From SMBSF63 sp034003545 (GTDB lineage: Bacteria > Chloroflexota > Anaerolineae > Anaerolineales > Anaerolineaceae): a stretch of DNA of 64,000 nt. Made by a program: the position numbers and the translations under genes. This document shows positions 51,211 to 60,903 of this stretch, piece after piece. Position 1 is the first letter of the stretch; every line of letters starts with the position of its first letter. The DNA lies in contig CAYURM010000012.1 of the NCBI GenBank assembly GCA_964447155.1, positions 22,560-86,559 of the forward strand. Direction: 5' to 3'. The notes below the pieces were generated by a model, which worked only from the letters and a program-made list of their open reading frames with translations, ran no database searches and was not told where the DNA came from.

Positions 51211-52143
51211 ATGGTCAAAAAACATTATTGGTATACGGTTATTTTAGCAGCAGCGATACTCACTTTGTCAGCTTGCGTTGCCAACGCTGATAACATTGTG
51301 CCAATTTTTGAGAACTCACAAACCATGTCCGCTTCCACTGAAAATACATCCCTGCCTGTAGAATCAGAAGAGGCTGCCCTGCTGCCAGGTGATATGTCTT
51401 CTCCAACTCCACCGGAGGAAGAAGAAGAACCACTACCTGCTTCTGCCGTCGTCTGGAAAGCCACCCATGAAACCGGCGACCTCAGTGAATGGCAGCAGCA
51501 CGGGGATTTCATCAATCAGGGACAAAGCGCCTACTACAGCATGGTTACACCCTTTGCCCATTCAGGAAAATATTCCGTTGCCCTGACCATTGACACACAA
51601 GGACGTTCCAGCAGTGGCAGTTATGCCGCTTACCTCTTCTTTTGGGACCAACTTCCCGGAGATGCTTACTACTACTCTGCGTGGTATTACATTCCCGCCG
51701 GAATACGGCCTCAGGAATGGTGGAATATCTGGCAGTGGAAATCCACCTACAATGGCAACACCGATGATAGTGTTCCCATGTACATTCTCGACGTTCTGGA
51801 ACAGCCCAATGAAAAACTGGCACTGCATCTCGTCTACCGCCCGGATATCAACCAAAAGATCGATTACCGCCAAAATAAAATCACCGTCCCCACCGATCAA
51901 TGGTTTCAGATTGAAGCCTATTACAAAAAAGCGGTAGATAAAACCGGTCAGGTCATTGTCTGGCAGGACGGGGAAGAAATCTTCAACCTGTCTGATGTGC
52001 AGACCACCGAGCAGGACAACACCGTTTACTGGAGCGTGAACCACTACACCGACGATATCCTTCCTAACCCCTCATCCATCTATATTGATGATGCGGTCAT
52101 TTCAACAGAAAGGATTGGACCAGACATTACCCTGCCTTATTGA
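51211..52143 (+). CDS. secreted lipoprotein with polysaccharide-lyase-like (concanavalin-type) domain
   Basis: 310 residues, with GAGGAAGGG 5 bases before the ATG. The signal with lipobox LSAC is at residues 18-22. A Ser/Thr/Pro/Glu-rich linker follows (to about 75), then a beta-jelly-roll of about 220 residues: THETGDLSEWQQHG, SGKYSVALTI, YYYSAWYYIPAG, NIWQWKS, and a closing SSIYIDDAVIS. This matches heparin-lyase-like polysaccharide lyase or binding domains. It may cut, trim or hold the glycan made by the cluster. Catalytic residues were not identified. Confidence 0.7.
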   Translation: MVKKHYWYTVILAAAILTLSACVANADNIVPIFENSQTMSASTENTSLPVESEEAALLPGDMSSPTPPEEEEEPLPASAVVWKATHETGDLSEWQQHGDFINQGQSAYYSMVTPFAHSGKYSVALTIDTQGRSSSGSYAAYLFFWDQLPGDAYYYSAWYYIPAGIRPQEWWNIWQWKSTYNGNTDDSVPMYILDVLEQPNEKLALHLVYRPDINQKIDYRQNKITVPTDQWFQIEAYYKKAVDKTGQVIVWQDGEEIFNLSDVQTTEQDNTVYWSVNHYTDDILPNPSSIYIDDAVISTERIGPDITLPY

Positions 52144-52166
52144 ACAGGCATGAACAAGGAAACCTC

Positions 52167-52871
52167 ATGGCAAAAATGGAAAAAATTACCCCTGAAAGGC
52201 TCGCCGCCCATGGCGTGCAATCCGATATTGTTACCATCGCAAAAGCACGCAAATTCAACCGTTCCTGGCAAAAACGTGCTTTCGATCTTTTGCTGACCAT
52301 CCCCGGCACGATCCTCATTTCCCCACTGCTGGCGCTGGTGGCAGTCGCCATCCGTCTGGATTCTCCCGGCCCGGCAATTTACAAACAAAAACGCGTCGGG
52401 CTGGATGGCAAGGTTTTTGAGATCTACAAATTCCGCTCCATGGTTTCCAACGCCGACGAAGACCTGCACAAAAAACAAATTGAAGCCTATGCCAATGGCG
52501 ATCTGGATGGCGAAGATACCTATAAACTGAAGGTTGATCCGCGTATCACCCGCATGGGAAAATTCATCCGCAGCACCAGTATTGACGAACTGCCCCAGGT
52601 TTTCAACGTACTCCGGGGAGAAATGAGCCTGGTTGGCCCGCGCCCGGTTCCCGTTTACGAAGCCGACCAATACAATCTCTGGCACGGTGAACGCCTGACC
52701 ACCCTGCCTGGCATCACCGGTCTGTGGCAGGTCAGCGAACGCAGTTCCGCATCCTTTGATCACCAGCTTCGCCTGGACATTCGCTATATCCGTAACCAGT
52801 CATTGAAATTAAATATACAAATCCTGCTGGATACCCTTCCCGCAGTATTTTCTGAAAAAGGGGCCGGATAA
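52167..52871 (+). CDS. initiating polyprenyl-phosphate sugar-1-phosphate transferase
   Basis: 234 residues from the ATG at 52167 (AAGGAA 5 bases upstream). One membrane-dipping helix lies at about 36-60, followed by the catalytic bacterial sugar-transferase motifs KQKRVGLDG, FEIYKFRSM, VDPRITRMGKFIR, SIDELPQ, SLVGPRPV and LPGITGLWQV. It lacks the extra N-terminal four-helix domain of WbaP, so it is the short monotopic form. It starts repeat-unit synthesis by loading a sugar phosphate on undecaprenyl phosphate. Confidence 0.92.
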   Translation: MAKMEKITPERLAAHGVQSDIVTIAKARKFNRSWQKRAFDLLLTIPGTILISPLLALVAVAIRLDSPGPAIYKQKRVGLDGKVFEIYKFRSMVSNADEDLHKKQIEAYANGDLDGEDTYKLKVDPRITRMGKFIRSTSIDELPQVFNVLRGEMSLVGPRPVPVYEADQYNLWHGERLTTLPGITGLWQVSERSSASFDHQLRLDIRYIRNQSLKLNIQILLDTLPAVFSEKGAG

Positions 52872-52874
52872 ACA

Positions 52875-54365
52875 ATGGAGCCTAAGCCAACCGGCTCAAC
52901 GTTTTCCAGATTCTTTTCAGGAACGCTTTCGACGGGCATCGGAAGCGTTTTCACGATTATATCCGGCTTTATTGGCGTCATGCTCATGGCGCGCTGGGTA
53001 CCCGCTGAAGAGATCGGAGTCTTCGTCCTGGTGCAATTGATCGTCACCTTTATGATCGGTCTCACGGATTTTGGCCTGGGGCTGACCGTCACCCAGTTGA
53101 TCTCGCAAAAAGAGAATGCCGCAGAAAAACATCTCATTCTCAATACGTCGATCATCTTCCGCGTCGCCGCTGCCGTGGTTGGCTCGGTGCTGGCGCTGGT
53201 GGGCCGGCAGGTCTTGTTTGACTTCTTTGGCGCTTCCCTTTACACCAACCTGCTCATCTACATCCCCATCCTGATTCTCATCGAAAGCCTCATCCAGCTC
53301 TATCAATCCGTGCTGGAGGGGCTTTTCAAGTTCAAAGCCATTGCCCTGGTCAGTTTCATTGTCAGTATTACCAATTTTTTGGCTCTGCTCGTCCTGGTTG
53401 GCTATTTCAAAATGGGAATCACCGGGTTGATCTTCGTGCGCCTCATTTCGCGCACGGTTGGCCTGCTGGCATCCTTTATCACAGCAAAATTTCCCTTCCA
53501 CTTTCAATTCAGTTTTGCCAAACTCAAACAAATGCTGCGTTTTGGCCTGCCCCTGTATGCCAACTACATCCTCGATTTCATCTTCAACCAGGCCGGCACC
53601 TTCATTATTGGTGCATTGCTTGGCCCCGCCCAGATCGCTTTTTTTGAGTATGCCCGCAAGATCCCCGACAGCCTGGAGATGCTCTACGGCGCTTTCCGCC
53701 AGGTATACTTCCCCTTCCTCTCCAAATTGTTTGGGGACGGAAAAAAGAAAGAAGCCTCCGGCATGCTCAATCACTCCGTCCGCTTGATTGCTTTCTTCGG
53801 CGTGCTCGGCACCCTCATCGCGTACTTCTTCGGTGAACAAATCATCGTCACTTTCTTCTCCGCTGAATTTCTGCCCAGCTCACTGGTCTTCTATATCCTC
53901 ATGATCAACCTCACCCTCAGGATCATTGACGAGACCCTGGGCTATTCCCTCGTCGCTGTCGGCGAATCCAACAAACCAGCCTTGATCAACTTCGTGAGAG
54001 CCATCATCACCCTGGGCGCCTATGCGCTGCTCATCCCCATCCCTGCGCTGGGCATCATCGGTGCCGCCCTCTCCACCATCATCGGCACCATCGTTGCCAA
54101 CCCGCTCAACATCTACTTCCTGCGGCGCAAGCAGGTGCAGGCAAAATTCAGCACTTTCCTGAAACCCTTTGCCATTTTCTTCGCCCTTTATCTGCCCGCG
54201 CGCTTCCTGCTCCCCCAAATGAACTGGCTGTTGAAAATCGCTGCCATCCTGATCTACTTCCTCCTCTCTTTTGCGCTCTCTGTTTTCACAAAAGAGGATA
54301 TCCAGGCCATCTCACAGGAAATCACCATCCTGTTCCAAAAACGATTCCAGGCAAAAGGCGCCTGA
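52875..54365 (+). CDS. Wzx-type oligosaccharide flippase
   Basis: 496 residues with about 12-14 membrane helices spread over the whole length. The pattern is that of the polysaccharide transporter/MOP family (GLTDFGLGLTVTQLIS in the N-terminal part; YANYILDFIFNQAGTFIIGALLG and EYARKIPDSLEMLYGAFRQVYFP in the middle). It flips the lipid-linked repeat unit. It starts 3 bases after the sugar transferase stop. Confidence 0.88.
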   Translation: MEPKPTGSTFSRFFSGTLSTGIGSVFTIISGFIGVMLMARWVPAEEIGVFVLVQLIVTFMIGLTDFGLGLTVTQLISQKENAAEKHLILNTSIIFRVAAAVVGSVLALVGRQVLFDFFGASLYTNLLIYIPILILIESLIQLYQSVLEGLFKFKAIALVSFIVSITNFLALLVLVGYFKMGITGLIFVRLISRTVGLLASFITAKFPFHFQFSFAKLKQMLRFGLPLYANYILDFIFNQAGTFIIGALLGPAQIAFFEYARKIPDSLEMLYGAFRQVYFPFLSKLFGDGKKKEASGMLNHSVRLIAFFGVLGTLIAYFFGEQIIVTFFSAEFLPSSLVFYILMINLTLRIIDETLGYSLVAVGESNKPALINFVRAIITLGAYALLIPIPALGIIGAALSTIIGTIVANPLNIYFLRRKQVQAKFSTFLKPFAIFFALYLPARFLLPQMNWLLKIAAILIYFLLSFALSVFTKEDIQAISQEITILFQKRFQAKGA

Positions 54366-54388
54366 CCACCGAAAGAAGGAAAACTTCC

Positions 54389-55588
54389 ATGCGTTTCCTG
54401 ATGATCACCAATACCCTTCCTTACCCGCCCATCGCCGGACTTCCCATTCGCAATATTAACCTGCTCCAGCGCATTGCCCGGCACCATAACGTCTGGCTGC
54501 TGGTCATGGTCGCTGAAAACGAACGCAATGCAGACCTCGGCCCACTGGCAGACTTCTGCGAAGAAGTCATCCTCGTCCCCACAGATGACCCCGGCGCCCT
54601 TGCCCGCCCCATGCAGGCACTCAAATTCCTGCTGGCAGGCACGCCCCCTGAACTTCGGCTATACGAAACCAAAGAAATGATCTCCGCCTTGCGCGATCTC
54701 ACCAGCAGAGTAGATTTCGACATCATCCAGTTTGAAGATTCCTTCATGGCCCACTACCAGGAATACCTGCCTGCGGACTGGTCTGGCAAGAAGGTGCTCA
54801 CCTTCATTGACATCGCCTACCGTCAATACGACCGCATTTATCGTATCGAAAGTAAACTGGCGCGCAAACTGCGCCTGTGGCTTTACAGCCGCATGATGTA
54901 CATCTGGGAACCCCGCTACGCCGGCCATTTCGATCTCAACGTCACCATGTCGGATATGGACCGCGATCTGCTCCTCTCCAGAAACAGCCACCTCCATATC
55001 AAGACTGTTCCCAATGGCGTCGACACCCGCGAATTTCAACCCCTGCCCATGCCGGCAGAGCATAACAAAAAACTGATCTACGTCGGCAACATGGGCTATC
55101 GCCCCAATGTAGACGCCGTCACCTTTTTCTGTGAAGACATCCTGCCCCTCATCCGCGCCGAGGTACCCGATGTCGAATTTTGGATTGTCGGTAATTCTCC
55201 CCCGCCCGAAGTAGAAACCCTGGCGAATGACCATGTCCACGTCACTGGCCGCGTGGAAGATGTCCGCCCATACTATCAAGACAGTACCGTATGTGTCATC
55301 CCCTTGCGGGCTGGCGGCGGCACCCGCCTGAAAATTCTCGAATCAATGGCCCTCGGCCGCCCCGTCGTCTCCACTTCCATCGGAGCGGAAGGCATCGACA
55401 TCACGGATGGCGAGAACATCCTCCTCGGTGATGACCCGCACACGTTCGCCAATCAAACCATCCTCCTCTTGCAGGATAAAGGCAAGCGCCAGACCATCCG
55501 CGATCAGGCGCGTCAATTCGTGGTTGACCATTACGATTGGGACTCGATCACTACTCGTCTTTTGAAAGCTTTTGAAGAGCTGAACTGA
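54389..55588 (+). CDS. GT4-like glycosyltransferase
   Basis: 399 residues, GT-B fold. The N-terminal LPYPPIAGLPIRNINLLQRI is the usual acceptor loop. In the C-terminal half, YVGNMGYRPNVDAV and IPLRAGGGTRLKILESMALG carry the GT4 nucleotide-sugar site with the EX7E-like Glu. Donor and acceptor unknown. Its stop shares 4 bases (ATGA) with the next gene. Confidence 0.85.
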   Translation: MRFLMITNTLPYPPIAGLPIRNINLLQRIARHHNVWLLVMVAENERNADLGPLADFCEEVILVPTDDPGALARPMQALKFLLAGTPPELRLYETKEMISALRDLTSRVDFDIIQFEDSFMAHYQEYLPADWSGKKVLTFIDIAYRQYDRIYRIESKLARKLRLWLYSRMMYIWEPRYAGHFDLNVTMSDMDRDLLLSRNSHLHIKTVPNGVDTREFQPLPMPAEHNKKLIYVGNMGYRPNVDAVTFFCEDILPLIRAEVPDVEFWIVGNSPPPEVETLANDHVHVTGRVEDVRPYYQDSTVCVIPLRAGGGTRLKILESMALGRPVVSTSIGAEGIDITDGENILLGDDPHTFANQTILLLQDKGKRQTIRDQARQFVVDHYDWDSITTRLLKAFEELN

Positions 55589-56775
55589 TGTCCGACACCC
55601 GCCCCCCCCACCTGATCTGGGTTACCCCCAATGACCTGCGCACCACCCTGGATGCCGCCACATTTCTGGACACCGCCGATGAAATGCGTAAACTTGGCTG
55701 GCAGGTCTCCCTGCTTTGCGGCGTTTCATCAGGCACAACACAGGTGCGCGGCATTGACGTAGTCCCCATTCCCAGCCCGAATATCTACTTCTTCGGCCAG
55801 CATATTTTTCACCAGCGCGCCTTGCGTTTCATCAAACGTCAAAAACCACCCGCCGACGTTGTCCTTTTCCATCAGGTTTCCGGCCTGTGGATGCTCAGCC
55901 TGCACCTCTGGCGCAGACTTCGCCGGCGCAGCCACCCATTGATCGTACTAGACACCCGCTCCGTTTACATGCCCGACAAATCCACGCGCCAGCAAATCAA
56001 AGGCGTCCTGCGGGAAACTTATTATCATCTCATCAACTGGGCAGCAAACCGCTGGGCCGACGGTCAGACCGCCATCACCGCACACATCGCGCAGAGCATC
56101 CCTATCCCCCCGGATAAGCTGTGGGGCTGCTGGCCCTCCGGCGTTACCCCAGCTCGATTCACATCCTCAGCCGCTCAACGCCAATGGCCCAACCCGTCTG
56201 AAACCATCAAACTCATCTATATCGGCTCTACACACTACGAACGCAATCTGCTGACCCTCGCAGAAGCCGTGTGCCAGACCAATCAAAACGCCACACAATT
56301 TCATCTAACCATCATCGGAGACGGCGCACAACAGGAAGAACTCAAAGCGTTTGCCCGGGAACACCCCAAAGACCTTACCGTTCATGACCCCATCCCTCAT
56401 GAAGAAATTCCGCACCGGCTGGCCCAGGCCCATGTGGGTGCCTTGCCCTTCCCGGATGAAGAGAAATTCCGCGTCAGCAGCCCGATTAAACTCTTTGAAT
56501 ACATGGCCGCCGGCTTGCCCGTGATGGCTACACGCATCGTGTGCCACACCGACGTTATGGCGGATGCAGACTATGCTTTCTACGCCAATGGAGCCGATGT
56601 ACCCGCCCTGACCGCCTGTCTGAAAAACATCGCCCGCCATACGCGAGACCTGCCCGCCCTGGGCCAACAAGCCATGCAGGCTGCCGACCAGTGGAGCTGG
56701 GCTGCCGCCGCGCGCAAGCTGGACAAAGCCCTCAAGCAAGGGCTTGCCAGCGCGGAAAGTCGGAAAAATGACTAA
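55588..56775 (+). CDS. GT4-like glycosyltransferase
   Basis: 395 residues. GT-B features: VTPNDLRTTLDAATFLDTAD at the N-terminus, a middle WPSGVTPARF, and PFPDEEKFRVSSPIKLFEYM at the donor site. It follows the previous transferase by an ATGA overlap and precedes a deacetylase by 12 bases. It adds one sugar to the repeat unit. Confidence 0.83.
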   Translation: MSDTRPPHLIWVTPNDLRTTLDAATFLDTADEMRKLGWQVSLLCGVSSGTTQVRGIDVVPIPSPNIYFFGQHIFHQRALRFIKRQKPPADVVLFHQVSGLWMLSLHLWRRLRRRSHPLIVLDTRSVYMPDKSTRQQIKGVLRETYYHLINWAANRWADGQTAITAHIAQSIPIPPDKLWGCWPSGVTPARFTSSAAQRQWPNPSETIKLIYIGSTHYERNLLTLAEAVCQTNQNATQFHLTIIGDGAQQEELKAFAREHPKDLTVHDPIPHEEIPHRLAQAHVGALPFPDEEKFRVSSPIKLFEYMAAGLPVMATRIVCHTDVMADADYAFYANGADVPALTACLKNIARHTRDLPALGQQAMQAADQWSWAAAARKLDKALKQGLASAESRKND

Positions 56776-56787
56776 GGGAATACGCTG

Positions 56788-57747
56788 ATGACACCGCCAG
56801 GTTATTTCATCTTCTCTCTCGATACAGAACTCGCCGTCGGTTTCTTCGACCTGGACGAAGAACGCCACAAGATCTTCTCAAAAGACGGCCAGCGTGAGCG
56901 CAATTCCATTCGCGCTGTCCTCTCGCTGTGCGAGAAATACAATATCGCTGCCACCTGGGCAATTGTCGGGCACATTTTCTATGACCACTGTGAAAAATGC
57001 CAGCGCTGCCCGGTGAAAAACTGGCAGGGCAAATACCAGAGCTATGATGAAGCCTATAACACCGCCAACCCGCTGTGGTATGGTGCCGACATCGTCCAGG
57101 AGATTGTGGACAGCCCGCAGCCCAAAGAAATCGGGTTTCACGGGTACACCCACCGCGTTTTCACCGAAAGCGAAATGGATGCTGACGAGGCCCAATTCGA
57201 GATTGACGAATGGAAGCGCCTGGCTGCCCGCCACCAGCTCACCGGCACTTCGGTCGTTTTTCCACGCAATGCCCAGGGCCATCTCAACCTGCTCAAAGAT
57301 GCCGGCTTCATTTGCTACCGGGGGCATGACCATATTCCCCGGCTCTCCGAAATCTTCCCCATCCTGGAATCCTTTGACCATATTCTCTCTCTCTCAAAGC
57401 TGCCGCTATATGACGTGGATCCCGCTGCCATTGATGCCCACGGCCTGGTCAATCTGCCTGGCTCGCAGCATCTCTTCAACTACAACCGCTCAATGGAAAA
57501 GATTCTCGACGGCTTGAACCTCCACAAGTTACGCCTGAATCGCATCTTCAAAGGCATTGAAAAGGCCGCCGCCGAAGGCAAGATCGTCCATCTCTGGGCG
57601 CATCCCTGGGAGTTCCGTACCGAAAAAGATGTCGAAAAACTGGAGGCCATCCTCGCTTTTGTGGCTCAAAAAAAACTGCGCCCGGTAACCATGACCGAGA
57701 TGGCCCGCCTCATTCTCGACCAGTCAAACAACGAGGCTGGCAAATGA
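56788..57747 (+). CDS. polysaccharide deacetylase (NodB-like)
   Basis: 319 residues. Motifs: FSLDTELAVGF (Asp near residue 12), FHGYTHRVF (the two His), YRGHDHIP and LWAHPWEF near the C-terminus. No signal peptide is visible. It carries an unusual four-Cys-like insertion, YDHCEKCQRCP (about residues 68-78), absent from simple NodB enzymes. It probably removes acetyl groups from GlcNAc-type residues of the glycan. It overlaps the next gene by an ATGA. Confidence 0.8.
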   Translation: MTPPGYFIFSLDTELAVGFFDLDEERHKIFSKDGQRERNSIRAVLSLCEKYNIAATWAIVGHIFYDHCEKCQRCPVKNWQGKYQSYDEAYNTANPLWYGADIVQEIVDSPQPKEIGFHGYTHRVFTESEMDADEAQFEIDEWKRLAARHQLTGTSVVFPRNAQGHLNLLKDAGFICYRGHDHIPRLSEIFPILESFDHILSLSKLPLYDVDPAAIDAHGLVNLPGSQHLFNYNRSMEKILDGLNLHKLRLNRIFKGIEKAAAEGKIVHLWAHPWEFRTEKDVEKLEAILAFVAQKKLRPVTMTEMARLILDQSNNEAGK

Positions 57748-58712
57748 ATTCCACCGTCGGCACTCCCATCCGGGTACTGGTCGTTACCAACGTCTACCCC
57801 ACACCGGATTCGCCCGGCACCCCCAGCGTACAGGATCAGGTAGAAGCCCTGCGCGCGCTGGACGTCGAAGTTAATCTGCTGCTCATCGACAAAGGCCGCT
57901 TGTCCTCCTTCCTGCATGCCGCCTGGCAGCTATTCAAATTAAATTTCCAGCCCAAACGCTACGACATCGTACACACTTTCTTTGGGCATAGTGCCTTCCT
58001 TGCCCGCTGCCAGTTCCGCTATCCCATCATCGCCACCTACCTCGGCTCCGATCTGCTGGGACGCGGCCAGGTTAACTGGCGGGATGGCTTCATCGGGCGC
58101 GCTTCCCTTTTATGGGTAAACCAGGCCATTGTCATGTCCGAAGAAATGAAAACCGTCACCAAACGCGAAGATACGCAGGTCATTCCTTTTGGTGTGAACA
58201 CCACTATTTTTACCCCCCGCCCAAAGCAAGAAACCCGTCAGGAATGTAACCTGCCTCTGAAAGAAAATTTGATCCTCTTTCCATGGAATCCCGTCCGTCC
58301 GGAGAAAATGTTCTCGCTTGTTGAAGAGGCGGTTGAAATCCTCCAGCGTACCGACCCCACCATCCGGGTTATCACCATCCACGGCCAGCCCCGGGAATGC
58401 ATCGCCCAATATATGAATGCCTGTGATGTCCTCATCCTCACTTCGCTGTATGAAGGCTCTCCCGTCGCTGTACGGGAAGCGATGGCCTGTAATCTGCCCA
58501 TCGTCTCCGTTGACGTAGGCGATGTGGCTGAAATCATCGCTGGCACTGACGGCTGCTATATCGTCGAACGCAGTGCAGAAACCATCGCAGGAAAATTGCA
58601 GCAAGTTTTCGATGCTGCCCGCCGTACGAACGGTATAGAAAAAATAAAAACCTTTGATGCAGTCTGGTCAGCCAATAAGGTGATCCAAATCTATCAAAAT
58701 CGTTTATCATAG
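57744..58712 (+). CDS. GT4-like glycosyltransferase
   Basis: 322 residues. The N-terminal TNVYPTPDSPGTPSVQDQVE is the loop of family 4 enzymes. The donor-site motif SLYEGSPVAVREAMACNLPI has the EX7E Glu pair. It is shorter than the others by about 70 residues but looks complete. It begins inside the deacetylase stop (ATGA). Confidence 0.82.
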   Translation: MNSTVGTPIRVLVVTNVYPTPDSPGTPSVQDQVEALRALDVEVNLLLIDKGRLSSFLHAAWQLFKLNFQPKRYDIVHTFFGHSAFLARCQFRYPIIATYLGSDLLGRGQVNWRDGFIGRASLLWVNQAIVMSEEMKTVTKREDTQVIPFGVNTTIFTPRPKQETRQECNLPLKENLILFPWNPVRPEKMFSLVEEAVEILQRTDPTIRVITIHGQPRECIAQYMNACDVLILTSLYEGSPVAVREAMACNLPIVSVDVGDVAEIIAGTDGCYIVERSAETIAGKLQQVFDAARRTNGIEKIKTFDAVWSANKVIQIYQNRLS

Positions 58713-58745
58713 CTATTAAGAAGAAAAATTCATTCAGAAAGGGGC

Positions 58746-59840
58746 ATGATGGAGACGCAATATACCATTACACCTGGCACCGAAACCGACCGTTGCGAAT
58801 GGAATGATTTTGTTCTCAACCATCCACAGGGACACCGCATGCAAACCAGCTACTGGGCGCAAACCAAAGCCCTTTCCGGCTGGGATATTCACTACCTCCT
58901 GGCCCGCCAGAATGGGCAGCTTGTCGGCGGTGCGCAGCTCTACGAGCGCCACTTGCCGCTTGTTGGCGCCATCATCTGCCTGCCAAAAGGCCCGCTGTGT
59001 GCCGACGGCGCTGCTGGCCTCCTCCCTGAACTGGAATCCCAGGCCCGGCAGTGGGCAAAAGCCAATCATAAACTGTGCCTGCTGGTCCAGCCCGCCGCAC
59101 AGGGAGAACAGCTTGTCCAGCACCTCCTTGCTGAAAAATATGCCAAACTCCCCGATGAAAACATCGTCTCCCCCGCTACGATCATTATCGATTTACAACC
59201 AGATCAAGACACGCTCTTCAAAAACATGAGCAAAGCCAAACACAAAAACATCCACCGCGCCCAGGAATCGAAAATAGAGGTGAAAATTGGTGCATCCCAG
59301 GAAGATCTCGATAGATTCTACAACCTTTATTTAAACACAAGTTGTTATCTGAAATTTGAGCCAAGTTCAAAAGAAAGGTTTAAAAACATTTGGAATTGCC
59401 TCTCCCCTGAAGGGCACATTCTATTTTTCACCAGCTATTTTGAAGACCAACCCCTCTCCTCCATCATGGCTTTATGTTTTGGCGATTCGGTCATTTGTCA
59501 TCGCTTTGGCTGGTCGAAAGACCACTCCGAAAAACGCCCCAATGATCTCCTGCACTGGCAGGCCATGCTCTGGGCCAAGGAAAATGGCTACCGCTATTTT
59601 GATTTTGGCGAAATTGAACTGGACGCCGCCAGAAAATTATGTGAGGACGGCGCTATTCCAGAAGAATACCAACATACCAGCGTATCCTTCAAGCTGAATT
59701 TCGGCGGAAAGCCCATGCTCTACCCCGAAACCTATATCTATTTCACCAATCCACTGCTGCGCTGGTGCTACCGCACCTTCGGTGAGCAATTGATTGATTT
59801 ACCCCCTGTGCAAAAAATGCTTTCTGCCGTATCAGGCTGA
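58746..59840 (+). CDS. FemAB-like GNAT transferase
   Basis: 364 residues; the ATG at 58749 is an alternative start because ATGATG is present. It has two GNAT-like lobes: QTSYWAQTKALSGWDIHYLL near the N-terminus and KNMSKAKHKNIHRAQES at about 160. In the second lobe, YRYFDFGEIELDAARKLCEDG and FKLNFGGKPMLYPETY mark the FemAB fold. FemAB proteins use aminoacyl-tRNA to add amino acids to lipid II; relatives in EPS clusters lack a proven substrate. It is paired with a second FemAB-like gene. Confidence 0.82.
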   Translation: MMETQYTITPGTETDRCEWNDFVLNHPQGHRMQTSYWAQTKALSGWDIHYLLARQNGQLVGGAQLYERHLPLVGAIICLPKGPLCADGAAGLLPELESQARQWAKANHKLCLLVQPAAQGEQLVQHLLAEKYAKLPDENIVSPATIIIDLQPDQDTLFKNMSKAKHKNIHRAQESKIEVKIGASQEDLDRFYNLYLNTSCYLKFEPSSKERFKNIWNCLSPEGHILFFTSYFEDQPLSSIMALCFGDSVICHRFGWSKDHSEKRPNDLLHWQAMLWAKENGYRYFDFGEIELDAARKLCEDGAIPEEYQHTSVSFKLNFGGKPMLYPETYIYFTNPLLRWCYRTFGEQLIDLPPVQKMLSAVSG

Positions 59841-59862
59841 AAAACCAAGGAAGAATAGCCCC

Positions 59863-60903
59863 ATGACCTCCGCCACAGCCCTTCACCACATCGACACCCA
59901 GGACCCGCGTTGGCTCGCATTTATTGAAACCCGGCCAGATGCGGTCATCTTTCACCATCCTGCCTGGATCAACCTCCTGGCGCAGACCTACCGCTATACG
60001 CCTCGCATCCTCGCCCATTGCAGCCAAAGCGGCGAAATTTTGGCCGCGCTGCCCCTGATGGAAATTAACAGCATCCTCACCGGCCGCAGATGGGTCTCCC
60101 TGCCTTTCTCGGATTATTGCAAACCGCTGGCGGTTGATGACACGGCGCTGCAAGAATTCACCCACCGCCTGGCAGCCCTCGGCGGCCAGCCAGAAACATC
60201 CCGCATCGAGTTGCGCTGGCAGTTCCCTCCCCAGGAAGGCATCACTCCCTACCAGCACCATGTCCTCCACCTCAATCAGCTTGACCCGGATTTTGAGGTC
60301 GTCGTCAACAAAATCCACAAGCGCATGCGCAAGCACCTCCGCCAGGTTGAAAGGTCCGACCTGCGAGTCGAAATGGGTGTTAAGCCACAGGATGTGCGAA
60401 AATTTTATCAACTGCAACTGGATACCCGCCGCCGGCATGGTGTCCCTGTCCAGCCGCGCAAATTCTTTGACCTCCTCGGCACACAGCTTCTGGAAAAGGG
60501 GCTGGGGGTCATCCTGACCGCATATCAGCAAGACCGCCTGTTGGCTGGACTGGTACTGCTCCATTACCAGAATACGGTTACCCTTAAATACAGCGCCGAC
60601 ACCCGCGATTATGATAAACTCAACCCCAATTACCTGATGGACATCACCGCCATCCGCTGGGCGCACGATAACGGCTTCCAAACTATCGATTATGGCCGCA
60701 GCGCCCTGGACAACACCGGCCTGCGGGACTACAAGACCCGCCTGGGTGCAGCCGAAACCCCGCTCATCTATGGCGTCATCGGCGATGTTCCCTCCGATGA
60801 TACAGATGGCAAATTGGCAGCCGTCATGGAAACCATCATCCGCCACAGCCCGCTCTTCGTCTGCCGGGCGGCCGGCGAGCTCCTCTACAGGCACGTCGGA
60901 TGA
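59863..60903 (+). CDS. FemAB-like GNAT transferase, second copy
   Basis: 346 residues from the ATG at 59863 (AAGGAA upstream; the longer frame overlaps the previous gene). Motifs: FHHPAWINLLAQTYRYTPRI, NKIHKRMRKHLRQVERSDL, DTRRRHGVPVQP and YNPNYLMDITAI-like text (residues NPNYLMDITAIRWAHDNG). It clearly belongs to the same family as the previous gene but is well diverged. It ends with an ATGA overlap to a deacetylase-like gene. FemAB plus deacetylase neighbours recall XrtA/PEP-CTERM exopolysaccharide clusters. Confidence 0.82.
   Translation: MTSATALHHIDTQDPRWLAFIETRPDAVIFHHPAWINLLAQTYRYTPRILAHCSQSGEILAALPLMEINSILTGRRWVSLPFSDYCKPLAVDDTALQEFTHRLAALGGQPETSRIELRWQFPPQEGITPYQHHVLHLNQLDPDFEVVVNKIHKRMRKHLRQVERSDLRVEMGVKPQDVRKFYQLQLDTRRRHGVPVQPRKFFDLLGTQLLEKGLGVILTAYQQDRLLAGLVLLHYQNTVTLKYSADTRDYDKLNPNYLMDITAIRWAHDNGFQTIDYGRSALDNTGLRDYKTRLGAAETPLIYGVIGDVPSDDTDGKLAAVMETIIRHSPLFVCRAAGELLYRHVG

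Noticed and set aside
52917..53840. 307-codon minus-strand frame in the flippase gene
   Set aside because: It lies opposite a clear multi-helix flippase. The Glu/Asp/His/Gln-rich translation is typical of a shadow of a membrane gene.
59743..60894. 383-codon minus-strand frame opposite the second FemAB-like gene
   Set aside because: The plus-strand FemAB gene has family motifs and ATGA coupling; the minus frame has none.
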